64,000 nt of DNA, taken from positions 82,696-146,695 of the forward strand of contig NZ_WHOD01000062.1 of assembly GCF_013141765.1 (NCBI RefSeq), given 5' to 3'. This DNA is from Paenibacillus foliorum (GTDB lineage Bacteria; Bacillota; Bacilli; Paenibacillales; NBRC-103111). Both the position numbers and the translations under genes were made by a program. The notes under the pieces were generated by a model. That model saw only the letters and a program-made list of their open reading frames with translations, was not told where the DNA came from and made no database searches. Shown one piece after another: positions 16,570 through 24,185 of this stretch; position 1 is the first letter of the stretch; every line of letters begins with the position of its first letter.

Positions 16570-17544
16570 TTAAGTCGATTTTCTCTCTATAAGTTCAATA
16601 TCCAATGTATAATAGGTTTTCTCAATAGACTGTTGCTCCATAAGACTAACTAGTATTGTAGTTGCTAGTTCTCCCATTTCGTAGATAGGTTGCGCAATAG
16701 TTGTTAGTTCAGGCGTCATGATGGTAGAAATAGTAATTCCGTCAAAACCAATAATGGCGAGTTCCTCAGGGACCTTTTTACCAAGCTGATAAGCCGCTTT
16801 AATGGCACCCATGGCCATAATATCATTAGCTGCAAAGATACCATCAATTTCAGGGTGCAGGCATAAGAGCTCTCGCGTCGCTTCAACGGAAGATTCCATG
16901 TCATAGTTCCCATTCACAATATAGCTCTTTCTAAACCATGGCTCTTCAGCTACTACGTCTGTATAGCCTTCGCAACGTTCTTCAGCATTGACAACCCCAT
17001 AGGTACCTCTAATGTGGCCGATTCTTTTACACCCTTTATTTTTCAAGAAACGTGTGGCGATGATGGCGCCTTTCTTATTCTCTACAACAATCGTCGGGAG
17101 ACCTTTGCTAATTTCCCTATCAATGCTTACGATCGGAATATTAAGTTCTCCTATCTGTTCAGCCGTTAAAGTATTAGACGAAACAATAATGCCGTTGACA
17201 TAGTTTTGTTTCAAAACGTCTAAATAGGCTTGTTCTTTTTCTCTATTTTCATCTGAATTGCACAAAATGACATTGTATCCCAGCTTGGTGGCCATGTCTT
17301 CAACAGCTCTAGCTAACTCTGGAAAAAAGGGATTCATAATATCAGGCACGATTAAGCCAATTGTGTTAGACTGCTTCTTGAAAAGACTTCTCGCTATTTC
17401 ATTCGGTTTGTAGTTCAGTTCTTTAATCGCTTTTTCAACCTTTTCCCTCGTGCTCTGACCAACATATCCTTTATCGTTCAGCACCCTAGACACCGTGGCA
17501 ACGGAAACGCCAGCCAGCTTTGCAACATCTTTAATTGATGACAT
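16570..17544 (-). CDS. LacI-family transcriptional repressor of the ribose/nucleoside operon
   Basis: About 324 residues. The N-terminal helix-turn-helix S-I-K-D-V-A-K-L-A-G-V-S-V-A-T-V-S-R-V-L-N and hinge are followed by a periplasmic-binding-protein-like effector domain (G-L-I-V-P-D-I-M-N-P-F-F; A-I-I-G-F-D-G). The longest frame starts at 17583, but this would begin upstream of a perfect operator. ATG 17544 with GGAGTGAG eight bases upstream is chosen. It is the first gene of its own operon, with a GTAACCGGTTAC operator at the transcription start, so autoregulation is expected. Similar in role to RbsR; ligand inferred as ribose or a derivative. Confidence 0.92.
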   Translation of the reverse strand: MSSIKDVAKLAGVSVATVSRVLNDKGYVGQSTREKVEKAIKELNYKPNEIARSLFKKQSNTIGLIVPDIMNPFFPELARAVEDMATKLGYNVILCNSDENREKEQAYLDVLKQNYVNGIIVSSNTLTAEQIGELNIPIVSIDREISKGLPTIVVENKKGAIIATRFLKNKGCKRIGHIRGTYGVVNAEERCEGYTDVVAEEPWFRKSYIVNGNYDMESSVEATRELLCLHPEIDGIFAANDIMAMGAIKAAYQLGKKVPEELAIIGFDGITISTIMTPELTTIAQPIYEMGELATTILVSLMEQQSIEKTYYTLDIELIERKST

Positions 17545-17567
17545 TATTCTCACTCCAGACGAAATAG

Positions 17568-17579
17568 GTAACCGGTTAC
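17568..17579. promoter_or_regulatory. LacI-type operator of the ribose/nucleoside operon
   Basis: GTAACCGGTTAC is a perfect palindrome with the central C-G step typical of LacI/GalR operators. It lies within a few bases of the predicted transcription start and 24 bases before the repressor ATG. Confidence 0.8.
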
Positions 17580-17585
17580 ACATTT

Positions 17586-17615
17586 AATATACTACTGATT
17601 AAATTGGTAAGTCAA
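17586..17615 (-). promoter_or_regulatory. Sigma-A promoter of the lacI-rbsK-nucleoside hydrolase operon
   Basis: TTGACT (17610-17615 on the minus strand) and TATATT (17586-17591) are separated by 18 bases. The operator palindrome follows seven bases after the -10 box. Confidence 0.75.
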
Positions 17616-17647
17616 TATATTTATCACCTGGAAAAGATACCCACCTA

Positions 17648-17667
17648 CTAGGTATATAGGTACCTAG
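17648..17667. repeat. Short inverted repeat upstream of the LacI promoter
   Basis: CTAGGTA and TACCTAG are separated by six bases. It lies about 30 bases upstream of the -35 box on the minus strand. Role unknown. The rest of 17616-17821 shows no gene. Confidence 0.3.
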
Positions 17668-17821
17668 GCGAAAAAGAATCTACCTGAAGTCTTGAGTGGG
17701 AGAGTAGGTGCCCGAATGTGTAAAGAATCATGTCACATCATCAGCAGCACACTGCTTTCACCACTTACCTACTCCAGCCTCTTTAAGCGCCTCTACGCTT
17801 TCTCCGCGCGAAACTTTAGCC

Positions 17822-17843
17822 GTCATTTATGGTGCGGTTCCCC
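17822..17843 (-). repeat. rlmH-end-like direct repeat, third copy (candidate att site)
   Basis: On the minus strand GGGGAACCGCACCATAAATG followed by AC reads G-E-P-H-H-K-stop. It matches the rlmH end at 19 of 22 bases, the best of the three distal copies, and is the left boundary of the SIR2-HerA segment. A more degenerate CATCATAAAG lies nearby at about 17866-17880. Confidence 0.75.
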
Positions 17844-18005
17844 GCATCATCCCTAACCCTAAAACTTTATGATGCGATATTACTGCAAAAATATGCTTTA
17901 TCTCTGAACTCCCTGTCTACTAAGCTTTCCCGATTCGTCTTATAAATGTCAACTTCTAAGTCTCGATTTTGGATTGACTTCAAATGAGTCTTGATCACAC
18001 AATGC

Positions 18006-18035
18006 AAAAAAGAGGGGGTAATCAGTCCCCTCTTT
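18006..18035 (-). terminator. Intrinsic terminator downstream of the small membrane peptide gene
   Basis: AAAGAGGGG and CCCCTCTTT form a perfect 9-bp stem with a nine-base loop. On the minus strand it is followed by TTTTTTGC, ten bases after the peptide stop codon. Confidence 0.85.
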
Positions 18036-18044
18036 CGCATGCGT

Positions 18045-18167
18045 CTAGTGCCACAGCCGTTGAATGAAGATTAGCAGCAAGCCTACTGTCAAGCCAGTCG
18101 CTACTCCAATCACATACTGAACAGCATAGTCATGCATCTTGCTTTGGCTTTTTCTTTTCATTCTCAT
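18045..18167 (-). CDS. Small single-pass membrane peptide, 40 residues, in the SIR2-HerA segment
   Basis: The ATG at 18167 has GGAGG six bases upstream. It encodes a basic N-terminus (M-R-M-K-R-K-S-Q-S-K) followed by one hydrophobic helix (Y-V-I-G-V-A-T-G-L-T-V-G-L-L-L-I-F-I-Q) and R-L-W-H. A strong terminator follows at once, so it looks like a complete one-gene unit. Size and layout recall type I toxin peptides or small holin-like proteins, but no family match was recognised and no antitoxin RNA was identified. It lies between the outer island repeat and the HerA gene. A second, shifted frame from the ATG at 18180 (16 codons) overlaps its start. Confidence 0.5.
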   Translation of the reverse strand: MRMKRKSQSKMHDYAVQYVIGVATGLTVGLLLIFIQRLWH

Positions 18168-18313
18168 ACGTAGCCTCCATGTACTCATGGGGTACGTACT
18201 GAGACTAGGGCAGAACTCTAATAACACCTTTGTAGAAAACGTATTACCAACTTTATTACATTACGTATTGACCAAATTATTTGTCCTTCTCCTTCACTCA
18301 TCAAGAGCGCATT

Positions 18314-18332
18314 TACCAAGTTTAACTTGGTA
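18314..18332. repeat. Perfect 19-bp palindrome downstream of herA
   Basis: TACCAAGTT-T-AACTTGGTA is a perfect dyad of operator size, located between the peptide gene and the HerA stop codon. No adjacent regulator gene explains it. Confidence 0.5.
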
Positions 18333-18362
18333 TCGTTTGACCCCAAGCCAGGGGAATTCAAC

Positions 18363-18393
18363 TGACTCACATTATTATTTATAATGAGAGTCA
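18363..18393. repeat. Hairpin-forming inverted repeat downstream of herA
   Basis: Two 13-base arms, TGACTCACATTAT and ATAATGAGAGTCA, pair with one mismatch around a five-base loop. There is no T run on either side, so it is not a standard terminator. It is the second dyad in the 347-base gap 18168-18514, which otherwise holds only the upstream region of the peptide gene. Confidence 0.5.
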
Positions 18394-18514
18394 CTCCTCA
18401 AACTGCACTAGCCTACAGAACTTACCCGTAGTTAGTGTCGGGAGCAACAGCTCCTTATTACATTATATTCATATAATTTCCTACTAGCAACATTAGAGAG
18501 AAACCGACAAAGCA

Positions 18515-20251
18515 CTATTCTTGGGTACTGTTCTGTCTTCTTAAATTTTGAACTGCCAGAGCAAGATTTTGTTTTTTGCCAGCTTCGCTCCACTCATCCC
18601 AAAACTTTACTGAACCAGAATTAGGCTGATATTCTGGCTTCTGAATTTTTATTCTGCTTGGTAATAAACAAGAATCCCCTACAACAATCGCTTCTCCGAC
18701 TCCAAGTGTCGGAAGTTGATCCTGAATGCCTCCAAGGTTTTCTGGAAGCAAGTTAGCTACTGCACTTTTATCAGAATGATTCGATAACCGAAGTGCAACG
18801 ACATTATTACATTGACTCATTACTGTAGTGTTCAATTCAGATGGACGCTGACTAATAATGAGTAAACTAACTCCATACTTACGTCCTTCCTTGGCAATTC
18901 GCTCAAAATGAGCCAAAGCTCGTGCTTCAGCTGCATCAGCTGCCAATCGGTTAGGCAAATATAAATGCGCTTCATCACAGACAATCGCAATCGGATGTCT
19001 CAAGGCACTGGCCGACCATTGCTGTACTTGAAAGACTAGTCGAGCTACTAAACTAAGTACAATTGGCAATATATCTGAAGGAACTTCGCTAAAATCGATT
19101 ATTTTCACACCAGGATTACGATCATCATTTGCCTTCATTAACTTTTCAACCAAATAATCAAGGTAATTCACGGAAAGCTGTTCTTGCTTTAAAGCGAACA
19201 AAAATCCGTGTCGCCTATCACTTCTCTTTGATTGAAGTCGAGGTAAAAACCGATTAAACTTTCCATTGAAAGGACCATTGACTGGTCCGGTTTTACCTTG
19301 AACTTTTTGTTCATTTAATTCAGTGATTGCATTCACAACATCATCTAAGCTATATGGAACTGGACTGTCGATGGTAAAGGTATCAAGTTCCTTTTTCATT
19401 CCTTCAGTTTCTAAGACAGTTTTTTTAGCGTTTATTACTGCGTTGCTGAATGCCATCGATTGATTGGGAGCATTTTCATCACTTCTGTCTAGTATAAGAG
19501 CGAGCATATCTTCATAGCCCAGTAGCCAGTATGGGAGAAAAAGAACGTCCTCATTCGGATTTTCTAAATCTCCCGGTCCAGCAATTCGATAACGAGTGAT
19601 ATTCGGGTGATCAGCTAAAGGTTCATATTCCCCGTGTAAATCAAAAACAATCATGTTGGAGTCTTTAAGACCCGCAACCTGCTCAATGATTCTGGCGACT
19701 GTCCATGATTTACCTGAACCAGTAGAACCAACGACCATAGCGTGTCTCTGGAAAAATGCGTTGCCGTCCAAAAGAGCATGTGCATTTGCCGCCATTGTAT
19801 ATGTACCCAATGATAGTGGGGTTTTCGATTTAGCAGTTTCCTCAGCGATTAAACCAGTAAATAGAGTCAGATACTCACCATATAACAAAAAGCAATCTGC
19901 ACCGATTTCTGGGAGGTTCTCAACTGACCGTGTAAATGACGGACGTTCTTTGCCTGCACGAGGTCCTTTGAGTGTGCCTAGAGCATTGATGGTAATGTCA
20001 TTATTGACAGTGCTGCCGTCTGCGAAAGTAGTCTCATCGTGTTCGTATTCTAGCCGAATTACTCGCTCAATGCGACCAACCAAACGAGTATTTGGATCAG
20101 AAGTGTTTATAATAACATAACCATTTACATTTACTTTTCGAAGTTGATCTTCATTTGAACTCGAAACATTCACACGGTAACTATCAACTTTGTTAACATA
20201 TCCGACAAAATACTCACTGCTAATGTTAAAAAGATCTAGGCGTTGCTGCAT
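18515..20251 (-). CDS. herA: HerA-like ATPase of a SIR2-HerA defence pair
   Basis: This 578-residue protein has an N-terminal HAS-barrel-like region (about 1-150) and a FtsK/HerA-type motor. Walker A is G-S-T-G-S-G-K-S at 175-182, Walker B is I-A-I-V-C-D-E-A-H-L at 421-430, followed by I-S-Q-R-P-S-E-L at 466-473. HerA proteins form hexameric rings that translocate DNA. The start at 20251 overlaps the SIR2 gene by 26 bases, so the two are translationally coupled. SIR2-HerA (Nezha-type) pairs are known anti-phage systems in which the two proteins form one large complex. The role here is inferred from that family pairing. Downstream lies a gap with two dyads. Confidence 0.9.
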   Translation of the reverse strand: MQQRLDLFNISSEYFVGYVNKVDSYRVNVSSSNEDQLRKVNVNGYVIINTSDPNTRLVGRIERVIRLEYEHDETTFADGSTVNNDITINALGTLKGPRAGKERPSFTRSVENLPEIGADCFLLYGEYLTLFTGLIAEETAKSKTPLSLGTYTMAANAHALLDGNAFFQRHAMVVGSTGSGKSWTVARIIEQVAGLKDSNMIVFDLHGEYEPLADHPNITRYRIAGPGDLENPNEDVLFLPYWLLGYEDMLALILDRSDENAPNQSMAFSNAVINAKKTVLETEGMKKELDTFTIDSPVPYSLDDVVNAITELNEQKVQGKTGPVNGPFNGKFNRFLPRLQSKRSDRRHGFLFALKQEQLSVNYLDYLVEKLMKANDDRNPGVKIIDFSEVPSDILPIVLSLVARLVFQVQQWSASALRHPIAIVCDEAHLYLPNRLAADAAEARALAHFERIAKEGRKYGVSLLIISQRPSELNTTVMSQCNNVVALRLSNHSDKSAVANLLPENLGGIQDQLPTLGVGEAIVVGDSCLLPSRIKIQKPEYQPNSGSVKFWDEWSEAGKKQNLALAVQNLRRQNSTQE

Positions 20252-21344
20252 AAGATTCAGCTCCCCAAGCTTGATTTAAAAGTTCAGTAAATGTCCAATG
20301 ATTCGATTCTTGCAGAATAAAGGATTCAAATTTATCGCTGATAATCTCGCTGTAATCGCCTTTTTTTTGTACTGTAACGAAGTTTTTAATTATCTTTGCT
20401 TCAATTAACGCTTTCGCAGTACTAGATAGTTCCATAGCCAAGATAATTTTCGGTATAGATTCATTTCGTAATAACGGTTCAAAACTGCCCTGAATGTGCA
20501 AGTCGTTAAACCCAAACCCTAAGAACAATAGAGCATTGCATCCAGTCAAAACCTGTTTCATTTCTGAAAGTACCGTATAATATGGTTCCATGTGTGTCTC
20601 AAGATATTTTCTTGTTCCAGGAGTTACAATAGTCGGCGTTAGTCGAACCTGCTCTAGAAACGGTACTAAATGAGTACCGACTCCAGGCACTTTTATTACA
20701 TCGCCATTAGGAATTTTAAACCAACTTAGAGAACCATGTGGTTTATAAATTCGTAAATGAGGATGAGTAATATTATTCAAGTTCTTTCCATTCCCAATTC
20801 TTATGGTTCGATTCATTTGTTCATTCAGCTTGCTTACTGAAAGAGGAGAACCAATTGAACCTTCGTTAAATCCGTCCCAGATTTTCCAACCTGCTTTTGA
20901 AGCAGACCATTCGATCAAATGATCATAATTTGTCGTCACTATGTGAATGATTTTTGTGCTCGAGGTAATGAATTTTGAAAAGTATCGAACGAAGCCTGTT
21001 GGATCAACATTGGTTGAAATCTCTAGAAGCAACTTCTGCTCATCTGTTGAAATGCAACGCCAAGAGTGTTGAATGATTTCTTGCAAAAGCGTATTGCTAA
21101 CAGCCTCTCCTGAATTCTGAAGTACTTCTTCGAGACCCATTCCATTTGTTAATTTTGACTTAATTTCATCCCATATGAGTCTTTCATGGGCATTCAATTT
21201 GTTCGTTGCTACATTTTCCGATAAATAAGTTGCCAGTTTCCCCATACCAGAGATTCCAGCGCCTGCAGATATACCGCTTCCAACGATAAGTACAGGGTTT
21301 AATTTGAAAGTTTGATCTATAAAATCAGAATACTTATTTCTCAT
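20226..21344 (-). CDS. SIR2-domain NADase subunit of a SIR2-HerA defence pair
   Basis: This 372-residue protein has a SIR2-like Rossmann fold. The nucleotide motif is V-G-S-G-I-S-A-G-A-G at 21-30, with T-T-N-Y-D-H-L-I-E at 137-145, the putative catalytic histidine in K-P-H-G-S-L-S-W (His203), and L-G-F-G-F-N-D at 275-281. The Asn and Asp of T-T-N-Y-D and the His are the residues needed for NAD cleavage in defence SIR2 proteins. It is encoded directly upstream of and overlapping a HerA ATPase. Known pairs of this kind deplete NAD or act as nucleases upon infection. The gene lies about 260 bases from the rlmH end, at the inner side of the island array. Confidence 0.92.
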   Translation of the reverse strand: MRNKYSDFIDQTFKLNPVLIVGSGISAGAGISGMGKLATYLSENVATNKLNAHERLIWDEIKSKLTNGMGLEEVLQNSGEAVSNTLLQEIIQHSWRCISTDEQKLLLEISTNVDPTGFVRYFSKFITSSTKIIHIVTTNYDHLIEWSASKAGWKIWDGFNEGSIGSPLSVSKLNEQMNRTIRIGNGKNLNNITHPHLRIYKPHGSLSWFKIPNGDVIKVPGVGTHLVPFLEQVRLTPTIVTPGTRKYLETHMEPYYTVLSEMKQVLTGCNALLFLGFGFNDLHIQGSFEPLLRNESIPKIILAMELSSTAKALIEAKIIKNFVTVQKKGDYSEIISDKFESFILQESNHWTFTELLNQAWGAESYAATPRSF

Positions 21345-21602
21345 AACATTTCCCCTTGAACATTACGACATAAATTACCAGTCGCTTTAACTCAAAGTTC
21401 GACATTTCTTACGAAAAACCTGCAATTATTCCTAGCTGAAAAAAACTGCATTCTAATAACTACTTATTCCGCACAAAAGGTGATCCCGATGATGGGGTAA
21501 CCTTTATTTTTAATATTGAGGTTTTATACCCAATACAATCCCCTCATCCAGAATTGAAGTGAATCGAACCTCATCTACAAGATCGGAGATAAATGTTTTA
21601 GG
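21345..21602. other. Upstream region of the SIR2-HerA pair
   Basis: An AT-rich spacer between the rlmH att site and the SIR2 gene. It holds a hairpin (21476-21505) and should contain the promoter of the defence pair, but no clear boxes were assigned. Confidence 0.4.
21476..21505 (-). terminator. Probable terminator downstream of rlmH
   Basis: AAAGGT and ACCTTT enclose a second CCC/GGG pairing. T-rich sequence follows on both strands. It lies about 100 bases past the rlmH stop, inside the inserted segment. Confidence 0.5.
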
Positions 21603-21624
21603 GTCATTTATGATACGGCTCCCC
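21603..21624 (-). other. Chromosomal attachment-like site at the end of rlmH
   Basis: The last codons of rlmH, GAGCCGTATCATAAATGAC on the minus strand, encode E-P-Y-H-K-stop. The TATCATAA core is the one recognised at the same codons by Ccr recombinases of staphylococcal SCC elements. Three related copies follow downstream in direct orientation. Confidence 0.65.
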
Positions 21625-22083
21625 CCGAATTATCTTAAACGCGCGGTACACTTGCTCCACCAGCACCAGCCGCATAAGCTGATGCGGCAAGGTCATGCGC
21701 CCGAAGGAGAGCTTCAGCTCAGCGCGCGCCAACACTGCGGGGGCTAAGCCTAGCGAGCCCCCGATTACAAAGGCCACGTGGCTGCGCCCGTACGTGGCCA
21801 AGCCCTCTACGTGCCGCGCGAGCTCATCGCTCGATAGCGGCTTGCCGTCAAGCGCGAGCACCACGACGTAGGCGTCGCTCTTGATCTGCGCGAGGATGCG
21901 TTCGCCCTCGCGCTGCTTCACGAGCGCCTCCTCCGCGGCGCTCATAGATTCCGGTGCCCGCTCATCCGGCACCTCAACGATCTGCACCTTGGCATACGGC
22001 CCAAGGCGCTTCACATATTCGGCAATCCCCTGCACGAGATATGCCTCCTTCAACTTCCCAACCCCAACAATCTGAATATGCAT
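21604..22083 (-). CDS. rlmH: 23S rRNA pseudouridine-1915 N3-methyltransferase RlmH
   Basis: The 159-residue length is exactly that of Rlm[16 protein letters not shown] at the start, F-V-I-G-G-S-L-G-L in the SPOUT knot and the C-terminal [13 protein letters not shown] are diagnostic. It methylates the pseudouridine in helix 69 of 23S rRNA on assembled ribosomes. The longer frame from 22215 is rejected: AAGGTGG precedes ATG 22083 and the family starts here. The coding region is noticeably richer in G+C than its neighbours. Its 3' end is the boundary of the accessory island array. Confidence 0.97.
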   Translation of the reverse strand: MHIQIVGVGKLKEAYLVQGIAEYVKRLGPYAKVQIVEVPDERAPESMSAAEEALVKQREGERILAQIKSDAYVVVLALDGKPLSSDELARHVEGLATYGRSHVAFVIGGSLGLAPAVLARAELKLSFGRMTLPHQLMRLVLVEQVYRAFKIIRGEPYHK

Positions 22084-22207
22084 CGCATATGCCCACCTTT
22101 CATCAATCTCACCTGGATTTGAACCTAATGACTCAACTCCACTATTACCTATCTGCTTCCACCCAAACAAAAAAGAAGGCCAACACACGGCCTCCTCTAT
22201 TTCCTTG

Positions 22208-22375
22208 TTACACAACTAAGAATCGTGCCTGCTCCAAGCAGCGTTCACAATGCGCCGGCGGCTCCCATGCAGAGAAACGCACTTCCTCCAGATCAACAAT
22301 ATCTGGCGCATCCTCATACTCATCAACAAATTGATCAATAGCTAGCTCTAGATGATCCTTGCAAACAACATGCAT
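22208..22375 (-). CDS. CxxH/CxxC protein (small, BA_5709 family)
   Basis: This 55-residue protein begins M-H-V-V-C-K-D-H and ends with H-C-E-R-C-L-E-Q-A, giving one CxxH and one CxxC pair likely to bind zinc. It belongs to a small conserved family found near rlmH in bacilli; its function is unknown. The ATG at 22375 with GGGG seven bases upstream is preferred to the longer frame from 22417. It sits between htrA and rlmH. Confidence 0.8.
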   Translation of the reverse strand: MHVVCKDHLELAIDQFVDEYEDAPDIVDLEEVRFSAWEPPAHCERCLEQARFLVV

Positions 22376-22417
22376 AACTTGACCCCGCTCCACATTAAAC
22401 TCTATTCTATTTCTCAA

Positions 22418-22581
22418 TCCTTACCTACCAAGTTTGTATTTATCAGCGTGCATTTACGGTATTTTATCTAACCAGCCTATCATTCCGCATTCTTGCATCT
22501 ATCAATCGCACATATTCCTCATACTGACAAATTTTTGTCCTTTTTAAGCTTTCAGTTACCCCATTTCAGTAAAAAATTCCT
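22418..22581. other. Spacer between htrA and the CxxH/CxxC gene
   Basis: AT-rich with no gene or clear terminator recognised. Confidence 0.35.
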
Positions 22582-23814
22582 CTACCGATCCTTCAACTCA
22601 GCGGTAGTCAATGTCACTGTAGCCTTTTTACCGCCGCGGTAATAGGTAACGGTGATTTTATCGCCTATTTTCTTCTGACTGTAAATATATTTACGAAGCT
22701 CCATCGTACTATTAACTTGCTTGCTGTCCAACTCTACAATGACATCATTCGTTTTTAAGCCTGCATCCTTGGCCGGCCCTGTCGCATCAAGTACAATAAT
22801 ACCAGTTTTCACATTAGAGGGCAGCTTTAATACTTCCGTTCCCGTAAAAGATTGTAAATCTTGTGTGACAACACCCAAATAAGGCCTTTTTATTTTATGG
22901 TCCGTGATCAATCCCTCAATAATTTGCTTCACCGAATTAATAGGAATGGCGAAACCGAGTCCTTCCACACCCATATCGGCCACCTTCAACGTGTTGATGC
23001 CGACTACCTTGCCTTCGAGATTAACCAGTGCTCCGCCGCTGTTGCCCTGATTGATAGCTGCATCCGTTTGGATAACCTCCATCTCCCAATCCAAATCGCC
23101 CTGCTGACCTAATGAAACGGGAATGATCCGTTTAGGCCAGCTGATGATGCCTTTGGTAACGGTTGGAGCATAACCTAGTCCAAGCGGATTGCCAACAGCA
23201 ATCGCCGTTTCACCGGCCTTCAGCGTGTCCGAATCTCCGAACTCAGCCAATACCTTAATACCAGCGCTATCGATCTCCAGAACAGCCAAATCGGTCATTT
23301 GATCACGTCCCACTAGTGTCGCTTTTTTCCGCTCTCCAGTCGTTGTAACGACATCAAGCTGGGCAAAGCCCTCCACTACATGGTTATTCGTAACGATGCG
23401 GATTTTATCCCCAGCCTTTTGAAACATAACACCCGAGCCCAGTCCCATGGAACCGCCACGTGCAGTTTCCTTCTCGCCTTCCTTCTTGGAGCCGATAATA
23501 CTAATGACCGTAGGTCCTACCTTCTCGGCGGCGCGAACGACTGAATCGCTGTTAAGCTGCTGCGCATCAGGTTTAATACCGGGAGCGCCTGTACTCGCCG
23601 ATGAGGTTGCCAATGTCGTGCCACTGGCACCACCAGACCCACCCGCACCAAACATCATTACCAATCCAAGCGTAACCGCTGCGCCCCCCAAGGCTGGCAA
23701 TAGCCATCCAGGCAGCTGCCCTCTAATCCCCTGTCCTAGCCGGCTTCCCCCAGCCGACCATTCCATTTTGCGGGATACTTTTGTGGAATAAAAATCATCA
23801 TCGAACAGACTCAT
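22582..23814 (-). CDS. htrA: HtrA/DegP-like membrane serine protease
   Basis: About 410 residues: a short cytoplasmic N-terminus, one transmembrane helix around residues 37-55 and an extracytoplasmic trypsin-like domain. The catalytic triad is visible as His in T-N-N-H-V-V-E-G, Asp in M-T-D-L-A-V-L-E-I-D and Ser in G-N-S-G-G-A-L-V. A single PDZ domain follows (G-I-I-V-L-D-A-T-G-P-A-K-D-A-G-L). It degrades or refolds misfolded exported proteins. ATG 23814 with GGGAG eight bases upstream is preferred to the frame start at 23871. In bacilli this gene (yyxA) closes the walRK operon. Confidence 0.95.
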   Translation of the reverse strand: MSLFDDDFYSTKVSRKMEWSAGGSRLGQGIRGQLPGWLLPALGGAAVTLGLVMMFGAGGSGGASGTTLATSSASTGAPGIKPDAQQLNSDSVVRAAEKVGPTVISIIGSKKEGEKETARGGSMGLGSGVMFQKAGDKIRIVTNNHVVEGFAQLDVVTTTGERKKATLVGRDQMTDLAVLEIDSAGIKVLAEFGDSDTLKAGETAIAVGNPLGLGYAPTVTKGIISWPKRIIPVSLGQQGDLDWEMEVIQTDAAINQGNSGGALVNLEGKVVGINTLKVADMGVEGLGFAIPINSVKQIIEGLITDHKIKRPYLGVVTQDLQSFTGTEVLKLPSNVKTGIIVLDATGPAKDAGLKTNDVIVELDSKQVNSTMELRKYIYSQKKIGDKITVTYYRGGKKATVTLTTAELKDR

Positions 23815-23963
23815 CGTTTCCGCTCCCTTTCCCGCCCCGCCAGGCAGATCCCTCGCCACTAGCAATCTCAAAAACTTTTAAACAAACAGGAATGTTTTGT
23901 TCCCTATAAGACTAGAATAAGAGTATAGAATCCACTTCCGAAAGCCGAAAGGATGACCCTCCC

Positions 23964-24185
23964 ATGAATCGTAACCGCATCTCCGACCATTTGGAGCAAG
24001 TAGATTTGATTGCTAAGCTTGCTGACTTAAAGAACGCCCATTACCAGAACTCGCTACTGGTCAGTGCTCTCATTGAGCTGCTGGTAGAAAAGGAAATCAT
24101 AACCGCTCAAGATATTGCTTCGATGTCTGCTCAACTGGATGCTTCGTTCTCGCCTACTCCTCATCCAGCTGATCCCACTCTGTAG
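23964..24185 (+). CDS. Small hypothetical protein, 73 residues
   Basis: A short helical protein (M-N-R-N-R-I-S-D-H-L-E-Q-V-D-L-I-A-K-L-A-D-L) with no signal peptide. The middle, L-L-V-S-A-L-I-E-L-L-V-E-K-E-I-I-T, looks like a leucine-rich helix. AAAGGATG lies upstream of the ATG. It is on the plus strand between htrA and walJ, pointing at walJ, and its last 32 bases overlap the 3' end of that gene on the other strand. Function unknown. Confidence 0.65.
   Translation: MNRNRISDHLEQVDLIAKLADLKNAHYQNSLLVSALIELLVEKEIITAQDIASMSAQLDASFSPTPHPADPTL

Noticed and set aside
17866..17880. CATCATAAAG as a fifth rlmH-end repeat
   Set aside because: It shares only about ten bases with the others and does not encode the E-P-Y-H-K-stop pattern, so it was not counted as a boundary.
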